Part shown: positions 30,101 to 39,103 of the stretch, in pieces
Layout: each line of letters starts with the position of its first letter
How positions within the stretch are numbered: position 1 is the first letter of the stretch
Assembly: GCA_018401435.1 (NCBI GenBank)
Contig: JAGYJW010000025.1
Span: 1-64,000 of the forward strand
Length of the DNA stretch: 64,000 bases
Source of the DNA: Deltaproteobacteria bacterium
Lineage (GTDB): Bacteria > Myxococcota_A > UBA796 > UBA2385
Direction of reading: 5' to 3'
The notes under the pieces: generated by a model
Databases searched by the model: none
The model's input: the letters and a program-made list of their open reading frames with translations, nothing else
Told to the model about the DNA's origin: nothing
Translations under genes and position numbers: made by a program

Positions 30101-31782
30101 TGGTTGCCGGCACCTACACGGTGCAGGCCTTCCGGGGCTACGATGTGGACCTGGATGGGGACGGGTCGGCGGGCGGCGTCGATTGCGACGACACGGACGC
30201 CACGATCTATCCGGGGGCTGCGGAGATCTGCGACGGCATCGACCAGGACTGTGATGGGGTCGCCGACAATGGCGTCTCTTGGACCACCTACGCCGACCTG
30301 GACGGCGACGGCTACGGGGACCCCGGCACGGCTGCGACCGCCTGCAGCGTCGCATCGGGGCTGGTCACGACGGGCTTGGATTGTGACGACACGGATCCTG
30401 CGGTCAACCCGGGCGCGCTGGAGTCCTGCAATAGCGTGGACGATGACTGCGATGGCACAGTGGACGAGGCCGACGCGACAGATGCTGCGACCTGGTATGC
30501 CGACATCGATGGCGACGGCTTTGGTGACGCCGCCTCTGCCGAGGTGGCCTGCACGCAGCCGTCGGGCTTTGTGTCGGATTTGACGGATTGCGACGACGGC
30601 GCAGCGGCGGTGAACCCGGGCGTGTTGGAGTCCTGCAACAGCGTGGACGACGACTGCGACGGCACGGTGGACGAGGCCGACGCGACAGATGCTGCGACCT
30701 GGTATGCCGACACCGATGGCGACGGCTTTGGTGACGCCGCTTCGACCGAGGTGTCCTGCACGCAGCCGTCGGGCTTTGTGTCGGACTCGACGGATTGCGA
30801 CGATGGCGCGGTGTCGGTGAATCCGGGCGTGCTGGAGTCCTGCAATAGCGTGGACGACGACTGCGACGGCACGGTGGACGAGCCGGACGCGACGGATGCG
30901 GCGACCTGGTATGCCGACACGGATAGCGACGGCTTTGGGGACCTGGCTTCGACCCAGGTGTCGTGCGGCCAGCCGTCGGGCTTTGTGTCGGACTCGACGG
31001 ATTGCGACGATGGCGCGGTGTCGGTGAATCCGGGCGCGCTGGAGTCCTGCAACAGCGTGGACGACGACTGCGATGGCACGGTAGACGAGGCCGACGCGAC
31101 GGATGCGGCGACCTGGTATGCCGACACGGATAGCGACGGCTTTGGGGACCTGGCTTCGACCCAGGTGTCGTGCGGCCAGCCGTCGGGCTTTGTGTCGGAC
31201 TCGACGGATTGCGACGATGGCTCGGCGGCGGTGAATCCGGGCGCGCTGGAGTCCTGCAACAGCGTGGACGACGACTGCGACGGCACGGTAGACGAGGCCG
31301 ACGCGACGGATGCGGCGACCTGGTATGCCGACACGGACGAGGACGGCTTTGGGGACCCCGAGTCTGCGGAGCGCTCCTGCACCCAGCCTGCGGGCTTCGT
31401 CTCCGATTCGACGGATTGCGACGACCAGGACGCCGCCGCCTACCCCGGCGCGGTCGAGACCTGGTACGACGGCGTGGACCAGGACTGCGACGGGAATGAC
31501 GACGACCAGGACGGCGATGGCGTCGCCCTGGACGAGGACTGCGACGACGCGGACGCTACCCGCTCCGATGACTGCGGTGGCGGCGACAGCGGGGGAACCG
31601 ACGGCGACGGTGGGTCCGGCGACGGCGGTTCAGGCGGGGCCGGATCGGGTGGCAGTGGTGGAGAGGATGGTTCCAAGGGCGGATCGGGCTGCTCGACCCG
31701 GGGGGAAGCCAGCCCCGCAGCCCCGTGGGTGCTCGGGATGGGCCTCCTGGGCCTCGCCTGCCGCCGTCGCGCCCCTCAATGA
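27124..31782 (+). CDS. Giant FG-GAP propeller / MopE-repeat surface lipoprotein with MYXO-CTERM-like tail
   Basis: 1552 residues from a GTG start. MFIWLVLAC gives a lipobox. A region of about 200 residues follows, then about 13 FG-GAP/integrin-alpha-like repeats (DVDGDGYDDLLVGAY type, about 245-1010), each carrying a calcium-binding DxDxDG loop. Next come seven or so Cu-binding/MopE-type repeats (DCDDT...CDGIDQDCDG), five of them near-identical 69-residue units. A Gly/Asp/Ser-rich linker precedes a C-terminal tail with cysteine, hydrophobic helix (WVLGMGLLGLAC) and RRR, resembling the MYXO-CTERM sorting signal. The probable role is a surface adhesin or scaffold. Its stop overlaps the convergent transporter gene by 7 bp. 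Confidence 0.85.
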   Translation: MFIWLVLACGPQQTHPEAPELLEDTGPGVEEAWTEGVTRRVVAASRAFRSVDGMHRAALPVVGLDLVHDGAALVAQDVEGPVLQWRLEAWGRSDQMRPVHRGQPTLGECTDETDPMGACIQRLELRRGPLIEWWTTEDNGVEQGFSVEEPPSGAGLLSFSVALPGATLDSAQTLTDLRGSPWDIGALRAWDADGWPLPASSTVQDGRLLLEVDDRGARYPVEVDPLYSTASSRVGLYTPVNYGGVLTVAGDVDGDGYDDLLVGAYRADYLRGRVWFYPGSASGMSTTATVELVGDGSEGETFGSLVDGVGDLDGDGHADFIVVAGGAQVTHVFYGSAAGPSSTADLQITAANLRHAAGAGDIDGDGYADVAINDGSVLSIYPGGAAGLSTTPMSVLTGVATYLAGGGDVEGDGYDDLLVGLDSHSSNTGRVQLYSGSATGLSSTATSTLTGPATSAYFGRDLDFAGDVNGDGYDDVIVGAYGYGSYTGRAEVFLGGASGLSTTAATVLSGYASGDRFGLAVSRAGDVNGDGYDDVVVGAYNHSSARGRVTVYHGGASGLSSFAATTVTGSGISDASGTAVGGGGDFDGDGYDDVVYGSPGDYGGNGTVTVLEGSAAGAASTGTRSYSPAYAGSSPSVSGVGDLNGDGHDDVAVGFSSFYGQRGVVYVFYGEASGMASNADTTIVGPGVRYYLGDAVAAAGDVNGDGYGDLLVGASNRGSHGAVELYLGSASGVQTSVATTISGSSTLNRVGQFMVALGDVDGDGYGDVALTGTNSSKVAIYPGAAAGLSSTAIATLTGTSGSSFGQGLAAGDFDGDGDADLAVGAPILNAHQGQVDVFFGTGTGLSTVSSRTLLGEATSNQFGRTLGAGDVNADGYDDLVVGAHLYDSARGRLYVFPGSSAGLSSTPQTTLTGATSEQLGYAFAVVGDVDADGDADLLLGCRTTGCGTAELYDGDPAGLSSSASLTLTSSLLGFGNTVAAAGDLDGDGYADALVAGTYTVQAFRGYDVDLDGDGSAGGVDCDDTDATIYPGAAEICDGIDQDCDGVADNGVSWTTYADLDGDGYGDPGTAATACSVASGLVTTGLDCDDTDPAVNPGALESCNSVDDDCDGTVDEADATDAATWYADIDGDGFGDAASAEVACTQPSGFVSDLTDCDDGAAAVNPGVLESCNSVDDDCDGTVDEADATDAATWYADTDGDGFGDAASTEVSCTQPSGFVSDSTDCDDGAVSVNPGVLESCNSVDDDCDGTVDEPDATDAATWYADTDSDGFGDLASTQVSCGQPSGFVSDSTDCDDGAVSVNPGALESCNSVDDDCDGTVDEADATDAATWYADTDSDGFGDLASTQVSCGQPSGFVSDSTDCDDGSAAVNPGALESCNSVDDDCDGTVDEADATDAATWYADTDEDGFGDPESAERSCTQPAGFVSDSTDCDDQDAAAYPGAVETWYDGVDQDCDGNDDDQDGDGVALDEDCDDADATRSDDCGGGDSGGTDGDGGSGDGGSGGAGSGGSGGEDGSKGGSGCSTRGEASPAAPWVLGMGLLGLACRRRAPQ
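30421..31455 (+). repeat. Five tandem 207-bp coding repeats
   Basis: Units begin at 30421, 30628, 30835, 31042 and 31249, each encoding 69 residues starting ESCNSVDDDCDGTVDE. Units three and four are nearly identical at the DNA level, indicating recent duplication or gene conversion. The period is a multiple of three, so copy-number change keeps the frame. Confidence 0.92.
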
Positions 31783-33138
31783 CCGCTGGCCGCCGAGGCC
31801 GCCCGCGACACCAGGGGCAGCAGGCCCGGCGCCATGCCACCCGCAAAGAGCAGGGCCACCAGGGACAACAGGGCGATGCCCTGCGTGCGCTGGAGGTCCA
31901 TGTCCACATGGGAGGCGTCGGGCTTGCCGTAGAAGACCTGGAAGCTGCAGCGCAAGGCGTTGTAGCCGACGACCGCGATGGTCAGGACGGTGAGCGCGCT
32001 GCCCGCCAGCCCGCCCGAGGTCGCGCCATTGAGCAGCACGTCTTCGGCGATGAACTCCAGGCTGCCGGGCACCCCGGCCAGGCTGAGGGCCAGCAGGAGG
32101 AAGACCAGGGCTAGGCGGGGGGCGGCCACCTGCAGGCCGTGCAGGCGGCGGAGGTCCACCGCGCCCAGCCGCAAGCTGACATGGGCCACCGCCAGCAGGA
32201 AGCCGACGCTGGACAGGCAGAGGGCGGCCCAGAGCAGCTCTCCGCCCAGGGCGCCGGTGGCGCCCTCTTCGATATTGCCGGCCAGCAGCAGGCCGTTGAG
32301 GGCGGCCAGGGTCCAGCCTGCCGAGCGGCTCAGGTCGCGGCTGGTCACCGCAACCAGGGCGGCGGTGGTGGCCATGGCCAGGGCCGCCAATACCAGGCTC
32401 TGGTGCAGCTCCGTCACCCGCAGGGCCGGCTGCACCACGCGAATCAGCGTGGGCATGGCGCCGAAGGGGGCCGCCAGCAGCAGGGCCGCCGGGCCGGGAC
32501 TACCGGTCAGGGTCGCGGTCAGGCCGGACTGGGCGGGCAGCACCCCCAGTCGCACCCACACGGCGGCCAGCAGCAGCAGGCCGATCTCGATGCCCAGCGG
32601 CGCACTCGGATCCAGGGGCCTCAGGGCGGTCCCCTGCACGAAAGCGAACACCAGGGCTGCGATCGCGAGCAGGCCCGACACCGATAGATAGGCCCGGCCC
32701 ACCCGGCCACCCACCGGGCGCAGGCCCTGGACCACCGCCGCCCCGGCCACCAGCTCGGCCAGCAGCAGCACCAGCAGGTTGTCGGCCACCAGGGCACCCA
32801 GGGTGGCGGCCAGCAGGGTGGAGGCCGCGGCCAGGGTGGGCCCCGTCGCGAAACGCCGCGGGGCTGCGACGGCGAAGGCGCCCATGGCGAGGCCCAGCGG
32901 CAGCAGCAGCGTGGCCGTGAGCCCGTCTGCCCGCAGGGCCAGCACGCCCACGGAGAGGTGGGGCGGCCTGGCCGTCCAGCAGCAGGGGCACGGCGCAGAG
33001 GCCCGCCGCCCCGACGGTGATGGCGGCACCCGCGGTGGTGGCCGCGCGGGCCTCCTGGGCCGAAGGGGTGCGCCGGGCGAAGAAGGCGGCGACAAGGTTG
33101 GCCGCGATGGCGACCAGGGCTGCGATGAGCGGGTTCAT
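31776..33138 (-). CDS. NuoM/NuoN-like proton-channel subunit of Dab locus, frameshifted
   Basis: Polytopic membrane protein of the antiporter-like complex I family, about 453 residues if one frameshift is repaired. The N-terminal part (MNPLIAALVAIAANLVAAFF through PLLLDGQAA) lies in one frame. The rest (HLSVGVLALRADGLTATLL to the end) continues in another. The switch is at the CCCC run (plus strand 32960-32963), where one base is extra or two are missing. Twelve or more hydrophobic helices follow. The start overlaps dabB as ATGA. With dabA and dabB it probably forms a proton-coupled inorganic-carbon uptake complex; a third membrane subunit is an extension of the known two-subunit DabAB. Sequencing error versus true mutation cannot be told apart here. 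Confidence 0.7.
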
Positions 33139-34478
33139 CGGGTCTTCGCCTCGTGCGGGACTTCGACGCCCGCGTCTTCGGTCTGGCCGTCCAGCAGCTG
33201 CGCCCAGGCCGTGTCCAGGCGGTCCAGGGCGCGCAGGGGCACCGACAGGCTGCGAACCAGTTCTTCCAGGAGCTCATCCAGGTACCAGCGCTCCAGGGCC
33301 AGCACATAGAGGCGGCTGCGCAGCCCCGCTGGCACCAGGGCCTCGATGTGGCGCCCGGTGTGGGCCAGGTCTCCGCCCATCAGGCTCTTGAGTTGGTAGC
33401 GTTCGTGCAGCAGGCTTGGGGCCCGCAGCAGCTGCCGGGTGCGCAGGGCGGCATGGCCGACAATGTGCACCAGGGCCAGGGTCTCCAAGCCCAGGCCGGC
33501 CCACGCCCAGATGATGCCCACCTGGGTCACCGAGGCATAGCCCAGGCTGCTCTTGATATCGGTCTGGGCGCGCCCCACCATGCTGGCGTGCAGGGCCGTC
33601 AGCAGGCCGATGCCGACCACCGCCACCCGCAGCCCGATGTGGCTGTCCAGCAGGGGCTGCACCCGCAGCAGCAAGAAGGGCGAAGCGTGAATCGACAAGG
33701 CGCCGTAGAAGATGGCGCTGCTGGGGGTCGGGCCCTCCATGGCCCGAGGCAGCCAGCCGGTGAAGGGCAGGCTGGCCCCCTTGCCCATGGCGCCAAAGAC
33801 AAAGAGAGCGCCAATCAGGATGAGGGCGGGGCTGGCGTCCAGGTGGGCGGCAGCGGCCTGCAGGTCGGTGGTGCCCAGGCTGTGGTGCAGCAGCACCAGG
33901 CCCAGCAGCAGGCCGACATCCGTGGTGCGGTAGACGGCGAAGGCGCGCAGGCCGTGGGCGACAGGCGAAGGGCGCCGGTGGAAGAAGGCGATGAGCAGGG
34001 CCGAGGTGAGGCCCACCAGCTCCCAGCCCGCAAAGAGCAGGTCCAGCCCCCGCGCGGTGGCGATGAAGCTGACCCCCACCGAAAAGAGCATCAACAGGAC
34101 GTAAAAGCGCTGGTAGCCTTCATCCTGGTGGAGGTAGCTGGCGCTGAACAAGCCCACCAGCCCGCAGAGCAGCAGGTCCAGGGTGAGCAGGACCACCGCC
34201 GGCCCGTCCAAACGGAAGGCCAGGTCCAGGTGGTAGCCCCGGATGGCGATGACATTGGCCAGCTCCACCTCGGCGGGGGCCACCCCCAGCAGCAGGGTGA
34301 AGCCCACCACCAGGCTGGCGATGAGCCCGGTGATGAGCCCGGCGGCGACCACCTGGTGGATGCGCCGCTCGGTCATGCCGCGGGTGAAGAGCAGGGAGCA
34401 GGCCAGCACGCCCAGGGCGGCCAGCGGCGCGGTGAGCGCGATGAAGCCGAGGGTGGCGGCGAGGCTGCTGGGGGTCAT
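33135..34478 (-). CDS. dabB: NuoL-like proton-conducting subunit DabB
   Basis: 447 residues, with about 12 hydrophobic segments and the complex I antiporter signature: GWELVGLTSALLIAFF, FGAMGKGASLPFTGWLPRAMEGPTP and SSLGYASVTQVGI. It would conduct protons to drive DabA. The start is the ATG overlapping the dabA stop (ATGA), and its own stop overlaps the next gene the same way, so all three are translationally coupled. It lacks some C-terminal length relative to NuoL, as usual in DabB-type proteins. Assignment to Dab, rather than Mrp or complex I, follows from the adjacent DabA. Confidence 0.85.
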   Translation of the reverse strand: MTPSSLAATLGFIALTAPLAALGVLACSLLFTRGMTERRIHQVVAAGLITGLIASLVVGFTLLLGVAPAEVELANVIAIRGYHLDLAFRLDGPAVVLLTLDLLLCGLVGLFSASYLHQDEGYQRFYVLLMLFSVGVSFIATARGLDLLFAGWELVGLTSALLIAFFHRRPSPVAHGLRAFAVYRTTDVGLLLGLVLLHHSLGTTDLQAAAAHLDASPALILIGALFVFGAMGKGASLPFTGWLPRAMEGPTPSSAIFYGALSIHASPFLLLRVQPLLDSHIGLRVAVVGIGLLTALHASMVGRAQTDIKSSLGYASVTQVGIIWAWAGLGLETLALVHIVGHAALRTRQLLRAPSLLHERYQLKSLMGGDLAHTGRHIEALVPAGLRSRLYVLALERWYLDELLEELVRSLSVPLRALDRLDTAWAQLLDGQTEDAGVEVPHEAKTR

Positions 34479-37360
34479 GCGACCCTCCCTTCGGTGGGGG
34501 CGGCGCCGGGGCAGCCGGAGAGGATGGTGGCGGGCCGCAGGTGACCGCGCTCGCCGCGATACCAGTCCATGGACGTTGCGACGCTGGGAATACGGTCGGC
34601 CTCGGGTTCGTAGGGCACAAAGCCCGACTCGTCGAAGAAGTGCATCTGGTTGGCTTGGGGCTGGAAGGCCACCACCAGGATCCAGCGGTTGACCACCAGC
34701 TCCTTGAGCACGGGCTGGCGCTCCAGGATGGCGCCCAGCTGGGCCGGGCTGGCCTCGATCACGATGAGCAGGCGGACCGGCTCGTGGATCTCGACCATCT
34801 GCCAGGGCAGGCCCGTGCGCAGATCCGACGCGTGGCCGTCCATCACCCCCACCAGCCCCGTAATGTTGTGGGGCAGCTTGGTATTGCAACCGTAGCGGTC
34901 CCGGTCCACCATCGAAAAGTAGTATTCGAGGTTGATGCCGGCGCCGACAGGGCCCACCACCGCCAGGATGCGCTCCAGGATGGCGGTGTCGGGGTCGGTG
35001 CCGCTGTCGTAGCTCTGCAGGAAGACCCGGCGGTCCAGGTAGAGGCCGCGGCTCCAGTCGCGCTGGCCCACAAAGCACAGGGCGTTGGTGGCGTGGCCAT
35101 ATTCGGGCCGGGGCTGGGCGAGGTCTTCGGAGCGGTCCTCGACATGTTGGAGCGCCTCCGCCACGGTGATGTCGGGGGCGGCGTTTTCGAAGCGGCGGCA
35201 GCGCTCGTGGGCGTCGCGCCGGCGGGCCTCTTCCAGGTCGGCGCGCACCTGGGCGAGGCGGTCTTGAAGCCGGGCGGGCACCTTGTCCAGGTCGTAGAGG
35301 ATCACCGCGTCGTTGGCGGTGTTGTGGTAGCCGCCCACAAACCACGTGCTGTCGGGGATGTCGATGCCCGTGGTCCGCAGGGCCGCCCGCACGTCGGCGC
35401 GGTTGGCCAGGGTGGCCAGGGCCCTTGCATTGGGACCCCCAGCGCCGCCCCCGCAGGCGCCGCAATCATAGGCGGCCTTGTGTGGGTTGTTCAGCGAGGA
35501 GCTGCCATGGCCCAGAACCAGGACCAGGTCGGCGAAGTTGCGGATTCGGCCCATGGCGGTCAGCTGTCCGCGCACGATGTCGGCCATCTCGTTCAGGCTG
35601 AAACCCAGGAGATAGCCATCTTTTTCGGGATTTTCCGGATCTCGCTCCAAGGTGAGCACGCCGGGCAGCTCCGCCGGGGGCTGGGTCCAACGGGCATAAG
35701 GAGCGGGGGCCAGCAGCTGGGCGACCATGGGCACCAGCGAGGCCAGGCCTGCGAGGGAGAGCAGGCTGCCGCGGATCAGGGTGCGCGATCCGATGGATTG
35801 GGCCTGCCCCAGCTGTCCGCTGCGCCGGCGGCTGGCCTGATCGGCGGCCCAGACGTCGGCGTGGGCCGGGTGGGGGCGCTCCTCCACCAGGTGCCTGGGG
35901 ATCACGCCCGCTGGGCAGAGGGGCCGGGGCTTTGGATCGGTGCGGCCCCGGTAGGCCATGGCCACGCCAAAGAAGCCGGCGGTGCCCAGGGTCTCGTAGG
36001 CTGGTGACAGCTCTTCGAGGTGCCGCCGCAAGGACTCTTCGCGGTCGTCGATGCAGGTGATGACCTGGGCGATGGGCCGCGCCCGGGGCTGGCTGCGGGT
36101 GCGGGCATGGTGCACCAGGGTCGCGTCCAGCACCTCGATCCGGTAGCGGCGCTCATAGGCCAGCTGCCAGAGGGCCTCGCGCTCGGTGCCGTCCCACCGG
36201 TGCAGCAGGCGGTCCACCCGGTCCAGGGTGTCGGGGCGCTCCTTGACGTCGCCGGGGATCACCCCCAGCAGCAGGGTGGCGTGAAAGAGGCGCCAGGCCT
36301 GCCGTCCCCGGGAGTCGGGGCGAGCGGGCGGCAGGGCGTCCAACGCGTCGGACCCTGCCAGGGCGGCCTCGTCCAGCAGCAGGCGGATGGCGAGGTAGTC
36401 CTCGATCTCGGCGGGCAGGGGGTGGCCCGGCGAGAGGTCGGGCCGCTCCTTGAGCTGCACGAACATGCCCGGCCAGCCCGGCAGGGCCAGCAGGGTGGCG
36501 GTCAGGGTGCTCTCCACCTCGGACTCGGCCACGCCCATGCGGTCCAGGGTCTGCTGAATGCAGTCCAGGGCGTCCACCGACCCGGCCAGCAGGGCCCGCG
36601 CCTTGCTGCGCAGGGGCCGCATCCAGCCGCGCAGGGGCACGCCGCCTTGGGCCAGCAGGGCCAGCATGGACCGATAAAATCCCTGCTCGCGGGCGGGCAT
36701 GGGCCAGTAGGATTGGCCGTGGTCGAGGAAGGCGGCGCACCAGCGGATGAGCACGGGGTGGACCAGCCGGTCCGGGTCGATGCCCTGGTCCTGGAAGAGG
36801 CGGTCCCGGGGGCGTTCCACCGGCGTGGCGGGGGCGCAGTCCTTGGCTTGGGCCAGGCAAGCCGCCCACAGCTTGGGCAGCAGGGCCTCCACCCGTCCCC
36901 AGCGCGACAGGCGCTCGGCGGCGTCGCTGGGTAGCGAGACGGGAATTCGCTTCAGGACGTCGGTCTCAGCCAGTCGCCATGCCAGGGCCGGCCCAGAACA
37001 ATCGGGCGGCAGGTAGCGCATGAGGCGGCCCACGGCCTGCTGGGTGCTCAACCCCGGCAGCCCCACGCCCAACGGCCGGTCGGGCACCCGGGCGGCCGTG
37101 ACCGCGTCGATGTCCCGGTCCAGGATGCGCCCGCTGCGCCAGGCCTCCCGAAAGGTGGCCTCGGGCAGGAAGGCCCGGGCCCCGAAGCGCTTGCCGGCCG
37201 CCTGGACCGCCTCTTCGAAGCGGAGGGCCTCGAAGGCGTGCAAGGTGTTGTGGTGCACGAAGCTTTCGATGGGGCGTTGCGCCGGCAGCAGGTGCGCGGC
37301 GTGGGCGATGGCGTGGGCCAGGGCTTCTCGGCCGGGGCCGCTGTGGACGGGGGCGTTCAT
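34475..37360 (-). CDS. dabA: Inorganic-carbon transporter subunit DabA (DUF2309/UPF0753)
   Basis: 961 residues. It carries family blocks ESFVHHNTLHAFEALRFEEAV near the N-terminus, VITCIDDREESLRRHLEE (the zinc-site Cys and Asp), DCGACGGGAGGPNARALA with the second Cys, and WFVGGYHNTANDA. DabA is a beta-carbonic-anhydrase-like zinc protein thought to hydrate CO2 vectorially when coupled to DabB, accumulating bicarbonate in the cytoplasm. The start at MNAPVHSGPG was chosen; upstream residues in the frame are charged and encoded partly within an insertion-sequence end. The IS end lies 12 bp upstream of the start codon, so the native promoter may be displaced. Confidence 0.92.
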   Translation of the reverse strand: MNAPVHSGPGREALAHAIAHAAHLLPAQRPIESFVHHNTLHAFEALRFEEAVQAAGKRFGARAFLPEATFREAWRSGRILDRDIDAVTAARVPDRPLGVGLPGLSTQQAVGRLMRYLPPDCSGPALAWRLAETDVLKRIPVSLPSDAAERLSRWGRVEALLPKLWAACLAQAKDCAPATPVERPRDRLFQDQGIDPDRLVHPVLIRWCAAFLDHGQSYWPMPAREQGFYRSMLALLAQGGVPLRGWMRPLRSKARALLAGSVDALDCIQQTLDRMGVAESEVESTLTATLLALPGWPGMFVQLKERPDLSPGHPLPAEIEDYLAIRLLLDEAALAGSDALDALPPARPDSRGRQAWRLFHATLLLGVIPGDVKERPDTLDRVDRLLHRWDGTEREALWQLAYERRYRIEVLDATLVHHARTRSQPRARPIAQVITCIDDREESLRRHLEELSPAYETLGTAGFFGVAMAYRGRTDPKPRPLCPAGVIPRHLVEERPHPAHADVWAADQASRRRSGQLGQAQSIGSRTLIRGSLLSLAGLASLVPMVAQLLAPAPYARWTQPPAELPGVLTLERDPENPEKDGYLLGFSLNEMADIVRGQLTAMGRIRNFADLVLVLGHGSSSLNNPHKAAYDCGACGGGAGGPNARALATLANRADVRAALRTTGIDIPDSTWFVGGYHNTANDAVILYDLDKVPARLQDRLAQVRADLEEARRRDAHERCRRFENAAPDITVAEALQHVEDRSEDLAQPRPEYGHATNALCFVGQRDWSRGLYLDRRVFLQSYDSGTDPDTAILERILAVVGPVGAGINLEYYFSMVDRDRYGCNTKLPHNITGLVGVMDGHASDLRTGLPWQMVEIHEPVRLLIVIEASPAQLGAILERQPVLKELVVNRWILVVAFQPQANQMHFFDESGFVPYEPEADRIPSVATSMDWYRGERGHLRPATILSGCPGAAPTEGRVA

Positions 37361-37371
37361 GGGGCCGTCCT

Positions 37372-37389
37372 GCTCAGACTCGTGTTTCG
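37372..37389 (+). repeat. Left terminal inverted repeat of the IS
   Basis: 18 bp, matching the right end in inverse orientation with one mismatch; 12 bp from the dabA start codon. Confidence 0.85.
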
Positions 37390-37406
37390 GAGTCTTCGAC
37401 TCTCCA

Positions 37407-38851
37407 TCACGCAGCGCATCGTGACGAGGATGCCGTGGGCGGGGGTGCTCTGTCTTCCGCAAGCGGTGACCCTCCGGATTTGTTGCCGAAGTGCACCAGC
37501 ACGATTGGATCAACAAATGCCGATGCGGCTGCCGCTCGCCTGGGCGTCGAGGGGACCTCCCGGAAAGAGGGGGCCCCGGGCGCCGGGCGGTGGCTCAGGG
37601 GCGCAGCGGGGGCCCAGTCGAAGGCGGACCCGTGGCCAACCCTGTCGTACCAGAGGACGGTGATGGAGAAGAGGAGGCCCACTCCAGGGGCGGTGCGCCT
37701 CGACGGCGGCCCGCTTCCGGTTCGTGGGTCGGCGAAGCCGTGTAGAGGTGCTGCTTGAGGGTCGCGGAAGGTGACTCAGGGGATGGGCCACCGAGGATGG
37801 TGGCCTGCAGGAGATCTCCTCAGGGGGCTCATGGTAGGCGCTCACGCTGGGAGAGGCAGACTCTGACAGGCGATTTCAGCCCGTCGTCACGCGGATACCA
37901 ATGACCACCCGGAGCGGCAAGGCGTGGCAGACGCGGTACCATTGCGTGCAAGGGACCGTCTTGTACTCGACGATTGGGTCGCGGCCGTAGATGCGGACCG
38001 TCGCAGGCCTCCACGGGATGCCCTCGTCCTGGAGCCATCTGGGCGGGCGTGGAGGCGCGGCCCCCGGAGACGGGGCGACCTCGGCCAGTCGCAGGCGCCG
38101 GATCCGGCAAGCGTCGTAAGGGCTGCGTCGTGCCGCATTGCACCGACCAGCACCGAGTTGCAGGGCAGGTTCTGCCCGACTTCGGCGCAGCAGTAGGCGC
38201 TGTCGCCGAGCACCCTGATCCGTCGCGCCTGACCCAGGAGGCGACAAGTTGGACCAACTCGCGGGCCAGTTCGGTCTTCTTGAGGCGGGCCACGCCGTCG
38301 GCCTTGGCCGTCTTCTTGCTCCGGTACAGCCGGAAGAGCACCGGGAGTGCCCACGGCCGGTGGCTGAACGAAGGCTGCACGACCACGCACAGGACCACCC
38401 AGACGTGGCCGAAGCAGAACACCTTGGTGCGCCGCGAGAACGCACCGCGCTCGATGTGGCTGCCGATGCCCCACACCCGCGGCCCTTTCTTCGGCGCCAA
38501 CGTATCGTCGAGAGAGACGACCACCGGCTCGCCCTCTGCTACGAAGTGCGCCAGGATCTGCTGCAGCACGAGTCGGCCGAGTTCATCGGCAGACCACCGC
38601 GCCGTCGAGAAGAAGCGGTGCCACGCCGCATGGTGCCCTCGCCCACCCTGGCCCGAAGCCACGATGGCGCCCGTGACCGTCCGCCGCCCCTGGGTCAGGA
38701 GCCAGCCAAGCCACAGCTGCCGGCACTTCTCGAAGGACGGACGGGTAAAAGCTGGGCGGAACACCTCGATCAGGGCGATCAGACCGGCTACCGCAGATGC
38801 ACAGCGCACGGGCGCCTCCGGGGTGGGTTGACGTTGCAATCCCCTCATCAC
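37407..38851 (-). pseudogene. DDE-type transposase pseudogene (IS701/DDE_5-like)
   Basis: The N-terminal two thirds read in one frame: GHHAAWHRFFSTARWSADELG, the first catalytic Asp in VVVSLDDTLAPKKGPRVWG, then FCFGHVWVVLCVVV. The second catalytic block VLGDSAYCCAEVGQNLP continues in another frame, IYGRDPIVEYKT and WYRVCHALPLRVVIGIRV in a third, and the C-terminal APWSGLLFSITVLWYDRVGHG is found further down in yet another. At least three frameshifts therefore break it. Catalytic transposition in cis is lost. Assignment to an IS701/DDE_5-like group is by motif feel and is uncertain; transposase identity is secure. Confidence 0.8.
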
Positions 38852-38951
38852 GGATCCGCCTGTCGCTGTCTACCGTTTCCACTGGCTTGGGGCGCTACCT
38901 CTTTCGCCGGCCGACCGCAGCGCTCTCATCCCAAGGCTTTGCTGGAGAGTG

Positions 38952-38969
38952 CGAAACACGAGTCAGAGC
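38952..38969 (-). repeat. Right terminal inverted repeat of the IS
   Basis: 18 bp, inverse of 37372-37389 with one mismatch. Confidence 0.85.
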
Positions 38970-39103
38970 GCAACATCCGTGCGGGGCTGATTCTTCACAA
39001 GCGCTCCACCATCCCCCCCATCGTCGGCTCTGACGAGGCCCGGTTGGCTGTATTGCCCCAGCCAGAACCGGACTCCCCACCCCGCCGCCGGGCCGCTTGT
39101 CGT
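38970..39103. other. Short intergenic stretch between IS and helicase relic
   Basis: No open frame with protein-like composition, promoter or hairpin was noticed between the IS right end and the start of the direct repeat. Confidence 0.4.

Larger units (their letters stand above)
37372..38969 (-). mobile_element. Decayed insertion sequence, about 1.6 kb, with 18-bp terminal inverted repeats
   Basis: GCTCAGACTCGTGTTTCG at 37372-37389 and its near-perfect inverse (17 of 18) at 38952-38969 bound 1598 bp that contain a broken DDE transposase on the minus strand. The size and gene orientation fit a complete IS copy. No target-site duplication is visible in the immediate flanks, in line with age or loss. 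It sits between dabA and the mosaic helicase region. Confidence 0.82.

Noticed and set aside
37361..37380. Target-site duplication of the IS
   Set aside because: Bases outside the two inverted repeats do not match.
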